NCBI GenBank assembly: GCA_028277945.1
Contig: JANQFH010000008.1
Span: 383,442-447,441 of the forward strand
Length of the DNA: 64,000 bases
Source: Oligoflexia bacterium
GTDB lineage: Bacteria; Bdellovibrionota_G; JANQFH01
Direction of reading: 5' to 3'
Shown here: positions 19,043-25,116 of the stretch, piece by piece
Numbering within the stretch: the first letter of the stretch is position 1
How the letters are laid out: every line of letters begins with the position of its first letter
Translations under genes and position numbers: made by a program
The notes under the pieces: model-generated
Database searches by the model: none
Seen by the model: only the letters and a program-made list of their open reading frames with translations
What the model was told of the DNA's origin: nothing

Positions 19043-19972
19043 TTAGGCGGCGATAACGTCCTTGTACACCTGCAGACTGTTGCGGCCGAGTTTCTTTGCA
19101 TGGTACATGGCGAGATCAGCCTTTTTAAGCAGGATGTCACGATCATTGCCGTCATCTGGGTATACAGCAACACCCATACTGGTCGTTACTGGTAGTCGAT
19201 GTTGATCCAGGATGTAGTCTGCAGCCATGGTTTTAAATATCTTCGCAGAGATCGTATGCATTGCGTTTAGGGACGAGAGGTTGTTGATAATGACAGTGAA
19301 CTCATCACCACCAATACGTGCAACCGTATCGCTCTGACGGATGTTAGCCGAGAGCCGCTTGGCAACACTACGAAGAAGACGATCACCAACGTCATGGCCG
19401 AGTGAGTCGTTGATCTGTTTGAAATTGTCGAGATCGAGAAACATAATTGCCATCTTGCAGGAGCAGCGACGGGCATTGGCTAGTGCCTGGTCAAAGCGAT
19501 CGTAAAAGAGCTGACGATTTGGCAGTCCAGTTAACATATCATGGGTAGCAAGGTGCTGCTCGCGTTTTTTCGATATGCGCAAATTGGCGACCACGCGGTT
19601 ACGACAGATGGCGAACTTCAGTCGGTTCATGAGCCAAACACTCTCGAGGTGGTCTTTAATCAGATAGTCCTGGGCGCCAAGGCGAATGGCTTCAAGAGCA
19701 AACTGATCGTCAAACTCATCGGTCATGACGATGATGGGGATATGGGGTAGAGCGGCAATGGTGCTAGCCAGCAGTTGGGTGCCAGCATCATCGGCATGAT
19801 TTATTTTGAGCAGAACAATATCGATGCCACCTTGGCTAGCGCGGGCAACGCCATCCTTGATAGAAGCCGTGCAGTCCAACATAAAATCCGGAAAGACCTC
19901 TAATTGCCGGCGTAGTACGGTCTGGTCAGCGGCATCGTCGCCAATCAACAAAACTGCAAATATCCGCTCCAA
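19043..19972 (-). CDS. diguanylate cyclase with degenerate receiver domain
   Basis: 309 aa, REC-GGDEF. The receiver (1-125) keeps the acidic pair (GDD, 11-13) and the conserved lysine area (YLIKDH), but the phospho-acceptor position reads LLK, with Lys56 in place of Asp. The GGDEF domain (about 145-309) has an intact RIGGDEFTV active site and an RQSD inhibitory site five residues before it, so it should make cyclic di-GMP and be feedback-inhibited. The start is TTG at 19972; no better codon is present. Being pseudo-receiver-controlled, it is probably not regulated by phosphotransfer at the normal site. It stands alone on the minus strand among exoprotein genes. Confidence 0.9.
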   Translation of the reverse strand: MERIFAVLLIGDDAADQTVLRRQLEVFPDFMLDCTASIKDGVARASQGGIDIVLLKINHADDAGTQLLASTIAALPHIPIIVMTDEFDDQFALEAIRLGAQDYLIKDHLESVWLMNRLKFAICRNRVVANLRISKKREQHLATHDMLTGLPNRQLFYDRFDQALANARRCSCKMAIMFLDLDNFKQINDSLGHDVGDRLLRSVAKRLSANIRQSDTVARIGGDEFTVIINNLSSLNAMHTISAKIFKTMAADYILDQHRLPVTTSMGVAVYPDDGNDRDILLKKADLAMYHAKKLGRNSLQVYKDVIAA

Positions 19973-20083
19973 CAGTCTCTCTCACAGCAGCTAACTAAGG
20001 AAAAATAGTAAGCAGAGAAGCAGCAGCTTGACCATAGAGGTAAAGCTGACTCCCCTTTCTCCCCCTGTGACAATATGATAGTA

Positions 20084-20132
20084 TTGACTAATATACATAA
20101 AATAAAATATATATATTCAAATATAAGAATAT
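20084..20132 (+). promoter_or_regulatory. promoter and inverted repeat of the ArsR-type gene
   Basis: TTGACT at 20084-20089, an 18-base spacer and TATATA at 20108-20113. An inverted repeat ATATTC-N8-GAATAT at 20113-20132 overlaps the end of the -10, and outer half-sites TTGACTA and TAGTCAA flank the region. This fits autorepression by the downstream ArsR-type protein. Confidence 0.5.
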
Positions 20133-20147
20133 AGTCAACAAAATTTA

Positions 20148-20495
20148 ATGCGCGAACGAATGCTGTCAATACCGACTGAGGCATACGTCTTGGTTGCTGA
20201 GCGTTTCAAGACCCTTGGCAAGCCACTACGCCTACAGATACTGCAGATCCTACGCCACCGGCGTTTGAGTGTGGCGCAGATCACGGCAGCGGTGCGCTCT
20301 ACACAACCCAACGTCAGCAAGCACCTCAAGGCACTTCAAGATGAGGGCATCCTTGGCCGTAGCCAGGACGGTACCACGGTGCATTACTGGGTTATAGACA
20401 AACAGGTGTTGCAGGTGATGGACAGCGTGTGGAAGAACCTACGACAGCATGTGCAAACGCGCGCCAAGACCTTGGACGGCTGGAAACAGCGTTAA
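20148..20495 (+). CDS. ArsR-family winged-helix regulator
   Basis: 115 aa with the ArsR/SmtB helix-turn-helix: LGKPLRLQILQILRHRRLSVAQI and the recognition helix QPNVSKHLKALQDEGIL, followed by the wing GRSQDGTTVHYWV. There is no cysteine in the whole protein, so the usual ELCVCDL-type metal site is absent and the signal is not a thiol-bound metal. ATG 20148 has no strong Shine-Dalgarno sequence; a second ATG lies 12 bases on. The upstream region is very AT-rich with an inverted repeat that could be its own operator. No metal-resistance or efflux gene is adjacent, so the regulon is unknown. Confidence 0.88.
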   Translation: MRERMLSIPTEAYVLVAERFKTLGKPLRLQILQILRHRRLSVAQITAAVRSTQPNVSKHLKALQDEGILGRSQDGTTVHYWVIDKQVLQVMDSVWKNLRQHVQTRAKTLDGWKQR

Positions 20496-20502
20496 TCGAT
20501 TA

Positions 20503-20874
20503 TCATACTAATTTTAGACCAAACTTTTTAAAGTGGCGGTAGTCCGTATCGGCTACAATCAGTGGAACATCATGATCCAAACAGTTTTGAGCAATCAGAC
20601 AGTCCATGGAACGAGCTTTTAGCCCCTTTTGCAGCAACTTACGTCGCATTGCCGCCGCTCTCAGCCAAAAACCCGATGTAATTTTTAACTGTGGCAGCTG
20701 TTGAATAGCTTGCTCAGCCTCTGTGATAAGGCCAGGGCTGCTGAAAATTTCAAACACGACTGGCATAGGCATGACCAAAGTCCCATTGGACAGTGCCATC
20801 TCTAGCCGCTTTGCACCTGGAGAGTGAATACCTTTAGAATAATCAATCCACGCGCTCGTATCAGCGCCGATCAT
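20503..20874 (-). CDS. vapC: PIN-domain ribonuclease toxin, VapC family
   Basis: 123 aa. It has the four acidic PIN residues: Asp5 (GADTSAWID), Glu42 (VVFEIFSS), Asp91 (SMDCLIAQ) and Asp109 (IVADTDYRHF). The family cleaves tRNA or rRNA using magnesium and is held inactive by its antitoxin. The start ATG overlaps the antitoxin stop by four bases (ATGA), the usual vapBC arrangement. It is convergent with the ArsR-type gene, whose stop lies 7 bases away. All catalytic positions are present, so it should be active. Confidence 0.92.
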   Translation of the reverse strand: MIGADTSAWIDYSKGIHSPGAKRLEMALSNGTLVMPMPVVFEIFSSPGLITEAEQAIQQLPQLKITSGFWLRAAAMRRKLLQKGLKARSMDCLIAQNCLDHDVPLIVADTDYRHFKKFGLKLV

Positions 20875-21092
20875 CGGTCTCTATCTTCGCGCAAATCATC
20901 CAGATTTAGCTTAAGATCAAACTTGCCTTTCAACGTCAGAAGCCGTTTATACGCTTCTTTTGCCGCGACTAATTCAAGGCCCTGGCGCAGAGTGTGTGTG
21001 AGCCCTCGTCCACTTGCATGAGTAGCCCGTTCCACAAGCTCTTCTGGCAGCATGACGGTGACCTTTCTTTCTTTCAAAGGCTGTTTAGCCAT
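20871..21092 (-). CDS. vapB: ribbon-helix-helix antitoxin, VapB family
   Basis: 73 aa. I start it at ATG 21092, which has AAAGGA four to five bases upstream; the ORF-track start at 21176 lies inside tRNA-Leu and upstream of the promoter, so it cannot be right. Residues 8-45 (ERKVTVMLPEELVERATHASG...) form a ribbon-helix-helix DNA-binding fold. The C-terminal tail KFDLKLNLDDLREDRDR is charged, as expected for the segment that neutralises the toxin. It is translationally coupled to vapC and probably represses its own promoter through the 22-bp palindrome at 21115-21136. Confidence 0.9.
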   Translation of the reverse strand: MAKQPLKERKVTVMLPEELVERATHASGRGLTHTLRQGLELVAAKEAYKRLLTLKGKFDLKLNLDDLREDRDR

Positions 21093-21099
21093 ACTTTCC

Positions 21100-21136
21100 T
21101 TTATACCAGCAACCATACCGTATGTCAATACGGTAT
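21100..21136 (-). promoter_or_regulatory. vapBC promoter with overlapping operator
   Basis: Read on the minus strand: TTGACA (21123-21128), exactly 17 bases, TATAAA (21100-21105). The palindrome ATACCGTAT-GTCA-ATACGGTAT (21115-21136, 9-bp perfect arms) covers the -35 box, so antitoxin binding would block RNA polymerase. It lies only 13 bases beyond the tRNA-Leu 3' end. Confidence 0.85.
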
Positions 21137-21149
21137 TACCTTTTATCCA

Positions 21150-21232
21150 TGCGAGAGAAGGGACTCGAACCCCCACGGGCTATGCCCACTGGATCCTAAA
21201 TCCAGCGCGTCTACCAGTTCCGCCACTCTCGC
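21150..21232 (-). tRNA. tRNA-Leu (anticodon TAG)
   Basis: 83 nt on the minus strand. The acceptor GCGAGAG pairs with CTCTCGC, the anticodon stem CTGGA/TCCAG holds loop TTTAGGA (anticodon TAG), there is a long variable arm typical of leucine tRNAs, and the T loop is TTCGAGT. The discriminator is A and CCA is not encoded. Confidence 0.96.
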
Positions 21233-21288
21233 ATGCGGTTATAGAGAATTTGGCTGAATTATACTGGATATCAACCTCTGTTTTTGAT

Positions 21289-22596
21289 TCAAGGCGTCAT
21301 TTGCGATGCGCAACGACAGTCATCAGATTCATGGGAAAATTCAACTCTGGTGTGGCTCTGTAAATCGGGGCACATCACGGCGCCATTTTCTACCAAACGC
21401 TCGCCATACTCTCCTGCGTCCCAGTTACCGTCGCCACATGTTGGTTTTGGTGGGGAGGATGCACCAGAGACGGGAGTGGGGGATCTCGACGCTCGAAACT
21501 GGTGTACCCCATAATTTTCGTTTCTTAGTTCAGGTGCACCGCATATGGTCGAGCTTATTCGCAGCAGCTGCTCTGGATTGAAATCCTTTCCGCCGCGCAT
21601 GATATTCTTTTTTCCGTAGCGATGGGAAAAACCAAATAGATGGCCGAGTTCGTGGAGGATATATTTCGCTATGTCGTCGACGCTCAGAAACGACCCATCT
21701 TTGGCGGTGTAACTTGCGATGAACCAACCATTGTATCCATACGCGTAACCTCCAGCCTTGTTCGTAACCTTTGCAGTTTTTATACCGTAAGGATGACGAT
21801 CTACTGTGGTCACATCTGCAAAAAACCAGGTAATGATATCATCAAACGGTTTCTCGCCAGCCCAACTGTTTAGAGCTGTTTGCTTGTGATCTTGATCAAC
21901 GTCTCTAGTATCTATCCCAATACCAGATAAATATTGACCATTGAAGGAATAGAAAGGTTCGGAAGGGTCGTTAATCGCAAAAGGGATCAGCATAGGAACG
22001 TATTCAACCGTTTTGGGTTGATGGTCGATGACTTCAAGTGGCTGTAAACCATTTTTGGAGAGTATCTCGTTAAGCTTCCTGATAGCTATATCAAAGGCAT
22101 CTTCAAAATCATTTCCCTTCGCGCCGTTTTCGAATTCATGAGCTTGATTAATAGGCACCGCTACCCGAATGTGTTTTGGAATAGTACAACGACTACTGTT
22201 CAGCACGTCTATTCGATAGTCGGTTGCCAGCGGGAGTTTTCCATTGTCATAGCCGTACACAGTGACTTCAACGTAAAGTCCTTCAAAAAGCTCAAGCTCA
22301 TAACGCCCTTTTTGTAAACGGTAAAGAAAGTCTGCTGGTAACTCAAAGTTACTGTTTAAACGATAAAGAACCCAATCGTCAGGCTCTAATTTATAGAAGT
22401 TGCCTTGTTGTAGTAAATAGATTGGCGCAGCAGTATCTGGCTGTTCTAGTACCCGCACAACCCCCTTGCCTTGCCACAGCGGCGTTCGAGCTTGGTCACC
22501 TGCTATGGCAGCTTGTGCCAGGCTAAAAACAGAGAGCAACAGAGTTGCCAGCCGTATACGTTTTATCGCCAGATGCGCAATCCTTGGTGTATTCAT
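21289..22596 (-). CDS. secreted metzincin-type zinc protease
   Basis: 435 aa from ATG 22596 (GTG 22602 is an alternative). The signal peptide is RIRLATLLLSVFSLAQAAIAG. The zinc site HELGHLFGFSH is a full HExxHxxGxxH motif, and a downstream NIMRGG can serve as the Met-turn, so this is a metzincin. Upstream residues 45-130 form a separate beta-rich domain. After the catalytic domain a Pro/Ser linker leads to CGDGNWDAGEYGE and spaced cysteines, a degenerate form of the CGDGxxDxGE Cys-rich repeat (DUF4215) common in myxobacterial surface proteins. It is expected to act outside the cell; the substrate is unknown. No Shine-Dalgarno sequence is apparent. Confidence 0.87.
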   Translation of the reverse strand: MNTPRIAHLAIKRIRLATLLLSVFSLAQAAIAGDQARTPLWQGKGVVRVLEQPDTAAPIYLLQQGNFYKLEPDDWVLYRLNSNFELPADFLYRLQKGRYELELFEGLYVEVTVYGYDNGKLPLATDYRIDVLNSSRCTIPKHIRVAVPINQAHEFENGAKGNDFEDAFDIAIRKLNEILSKNGLQPLEVIDHQPKTVEYVPMLIPFAINDPSEPFYSFNGQYLSGIGIDTRDVDQDHKQTALNSWAGEKPFDDIITWFFADVTTVDRHPYGIKTAKVTNKAGGYAYGYNGWFIASYTAKDGSFLSVDDIAKYILHELGHLFGFSHRYGKKNIMRGGKDFNPEQLLRISSTICGAPELRNENYGVHQFRASRSPTPVSGASSPPKPTCGDGNWDAGEYGERLVENGAVMCPDLQSHTRVEFSHESDDCRCASQMTP

Positions 22597-22653
22597 AGTC
22601 ACTGAAGTTTTATATCGAGCAAAGGTTATGCCAGTTCAAACAATTAAAACCTT

Positions 22654-22671
22654 TTTAATTACAAATAGTTG
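22654..22671. repeat. 18-bp repeat, copy B
   Basis: TTTAATTACAAATAGTTG, identical to 13978-13995, in the divergent region between the metzincin gene and the eight-repeat lipoprotein gene. Confidence 0.5.
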
Positions 22672-22725
22672 GTTGTAATGTCGGTTCTGTATGCGACAAA
22701 GTTGGTCCTTTGGCTCTTCAGTTCA

Positions 22726-22745
22726 CTGTATACAGGTGTATACAG
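22726..22745. promoter_or_regulatory. palindrome shared with the fkbM-like upstream region
   Basis: CTGTATAC-AGGT-GTATACAG, the same 8-bp arms and 4-bp spacing as the core of 9524-9551. It lies 78 bases before the lipoprotein gene start. Confidence 0.5.
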
Positions 22746-22822
22746 AAACCGCCCAGACACTCGACGGCAGCGCGATTCTTATGGTTAGAATACTCCTGAG
22801 GCCTTTCTTTAGGAGAATAAAG

Positions 22823-24259
22823 ATGAACTCGAAAATTAATCAGATAGGCTTGACACTATGTCTGGCGATTGCTGGGTTCGGATGCTCTCAAAACGACAGT
22901 GATAGCAGCAGCATCAGCGAGCAACCACCGTCGTGGAAACATCCCACCAGCTTAACAGACAACATAAGTCCCGATACGACAGATGCTAGAGACCCACGAC
23001 CTGCTCAGGATGAGAGCTCTAACGCTCTCATTGCCTGGGTGCAGGACGATGAGACAGGAAAGTTTCCAAACATCTACCTTAGCGAGCGTCGCCAAGGCAG
23101 TTGGCAACATCCAGCAGATTTAGGAAGTTTCATCAGCCCGCAAGTGTCTGCTTCATCTTCCTTTAATTCAATACCATCTTTGAGACCCGTTGATGTGGCC
23201 ATGGATAACAATGGTGATGCGATTGTTGCCTGGAGCCAACGAGCGGCTTCAACCAGACAAGGTCTCTTTGTCAGTGAGTACAGAAACGGTGCATGGGCCC
23301 ATCCGACCCTCAATGACTACTTCTTTGAATACTCAGGAATTCTCAATGTCGATGTTGACATGGCGGACAATGGTGAGGCGTTGGTTACCTATTATGATGA
23401 TTCTTCAGCAAGGCATACGATTCGCTACCACGAGTATCGGAATGGTGTTTGGACCGGTAGCAATGCCAGCCTAATACACAGAGAGAGAAATAGGCCGCAG
23501 TCGTCCAGCATGAATAACAACGGTGAGGCAGTCATTGCCTACCGCCATCATACGGATACAGATGTGTCAGAGATAACAATCTTTGAGTATCGAGACGGAC
23601 AGTGGCCCGAACCTGGTGGTGGACTCGTGGTTCCGCATGGAGCGGTAACCAATACCAAGCCAAGTACTGCCATGATTGATGATGGTACTACCATTGTGGT
23701 TTGGGCAGGTGAAGAGGACATTGGCAGTGGCAACCTGACTCCGCGTCTTTATAAGAGCGAGTACCGTAACGGCGCTTGGAGTCACCCAAGCGGATCTACA
23801 GATTTCTTTAGTCCTGCCGACAGCGATGATGCCGGTCAACCCGATGTTGCCATGGATCAACTGGGTAACGCCGTCGTTGTCTGGCCGCAGAGTGATGGTA
23901 CAAACCAACAGATCTTCATGAGCGAATATCGGAATGGTGTGTGGACCCATCCGCAGAGCCTCGCAGATAACATAAGCCCTGATGGAGAAAATGCCTCAGA
24001 ACCACGTGTAGCGATGAATGCCCAAGGCGATGCCATCATTGTGTGGTCACAGAGTAACGGAGCAGATATGCAGATTTACATGTCTGAATTCCGTGCCGGC
24101 GTTTGGCAGCACCCAACCGATATTCAGGACAAGATTAGTGTCAGTGGTTCTTCAGCTTCTCAACCGCAAGTGATCATCAATGATAATGGTGAGGTTATTA
24201 TTGTCTGGGAACAGGGTGATGGTGCAAACACCCAGATATTCATAAGCGAGTATCGCTAG
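22823..24259 (+). CDS. lipoprotein with eight beta-propeller-like repeats
   Basis: 478 aa. The ORF-track start at 22691 is too early: ATG 22823 has AGGAGA at 22811-22816 and gives a signal peptide ending AIAGFGC, a plausible lipobox with Cys as lipid anchor. The mature part is eight units of about 57 residues, each with W-x-HP-...-NISPDG, then DNNGDAIIVWSQ and IFMSEYRNG. The chain begins partway through a unit (SWKHPTSLTDN) and ends exactly at ISEYR, so it looks circularly permuted, a velcro closure typical of propellers. It is probably anchored at the outer membrane with a binding or scaffolding role; no catalytic motif is visible. Confidence 0.8.
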   Translation: MNSKINQIGLTLCLAIAGFGCSQNDSDSSSISEQPPSWKHPTSLTDNISPDTTDARDPRPAQDESSNALIAWVQDDETGKFPNIYLSERRQGSWQHPADLGSFISPQVSASSSFNSIPSLRPVDVAMDNNGDAIVAWSQRAASTRQGLFVSEYRNGAWAHPTLNDYFFEYSGILNVDVDMADNGEALVTYYDDSSARHTIRYHEYRNGVWTGSNASLIHRERNRPQSSSMNNNGEAVIAYRHHTDTDVSEITIFEYRDGQWPEPGGGLVVPHGAVTNTKPSTAMIDDGTTIVVWAGEEDIGSGNLTPRLYKSEYRNGAWSHPSGSTDFFSPADSDDAGQPDVAMDQLGNAVVVWPQSDGTNQQIFMSEYRNGVWTHPQSLADNISPDGENASEPRVAMNAQGDAIIVWSQSNGADMQIYMSEFRAGVWQHPTDIQDKISVSGSSASQPQVIINDNGEVIIVWEQGDGANTQIFISEYR

Positions 24260-24331
24260 GCCAGTACCTTTGTTGGGGCAAACCCGGCTATTTTTTGTGA
24301 TTGGTCTATCCAAAACTGTTAACATAGAGGA

Positions 24332-25066
24332 ATGCAGGTTGTCGTTGAGCCCATCATTACCGGTTGGTTGACCATACCCAAAGAGCTTTTTCTAAAGGAC
24401 ACACCAGGTAAGATCCGTGTTCCCGTGCCCTGTTACCTTATCCGCCATCCTAAGGGGCTGGTGCTGCTTGATAGTGGCATGCATCCACAGATGGCAGATG
24501 ACCCAGCCTCACGGCTTGGACCTAATATACCTTTCGAGTACTCGATTGATAGTGTGTGCGATGTCAGCATTCAACTTCGGGAAAGGGGGTTGGAACCTGC
24601 AGACATTCTCTATTTGATCAACTCGCATCTTCACTTTGACCACGCCGGCGGCAATGCGCTGATTCCTAAGGCAACCGTAATCGTCCAGGAGCGTGATTGG
24701 GCCGTAGCCAAGGATCCAGCACAGAGAAAAGTCTTGGGTTATTTCCCGCACGATTATGAAACAGGGCAAAAGGTGCAGGTGGTTGACGGTTATTTTGATC
24801 TCTTCAACGATGGTGCGATTGAGTGTTTTCCAACCAATGGCCATACACCAGGTCATCAATCTCTAAAAGCCGCGACAAAAGCAGGAGATGTGATCCTTGC
24901 GGTTGACGCTTGTGATCTAAGAGAGAATTTAGAGGATCTCCACCTGCCTGGTATGGTTTGGAACGAGGAGCAGGCTCTTGCCTCCCTCAAACTCTTGCGT
25001 CAGTTAAGGCAGCAAGGGGCAACCATTGTTGCGGGTCATGATGAGCGTGATCTTAAGGACTATTAA
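24332..25066 (+). CDS. metallo-beta-lactamase-fold hydrolase, AHL-lactonase-like
   Basis: 244 aa, no signal peptide. The dinuclear zinc ligands are present: HLHFDHAG (HxHxDH, about 98-103), GHTPGHQS (about 171), Asp in AVDACD (about 192) and a final His in VAGHDE. The N-terminal CYLIRHPKGLVLLDSGMHP is typical of the AiiA/AhlD lactonase group, which opens the ring of acyl-homoserine lactones; other lactone or thioester substrates are possible. ATG 24332 is preceded by AGAGGA. The gene stands alone, 72 bp after the lipoprotein gene. Confidence 0.85.
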   Translation: MQVVVEPIITGWLTIPKELFLKDTPGKIRVPVPCYLIRHPKGLVLLDSGMHPQMADDPASRLGPNIPFEYSIDSVCDVSIQLRERGLEPADILYLINSHLHFDHAGGNALIPKATVIVQERDWAVAKDPAQRKVLGYFPHDYETGQKVQVVDGYFDLFNDGAIECFPTNGHTPGHQSLKAATKAGDVILAVDACDLRENLEDLHLPGMVWNEEQALASLKLLRQLRQQGATIVAGHDERDLKDY

Positions 25067-25116
25067 TCGTTGTCTTGAGATGGGCAGCAGAATAGTGTTT
25101 ACGGTAGAGTGTGAAT

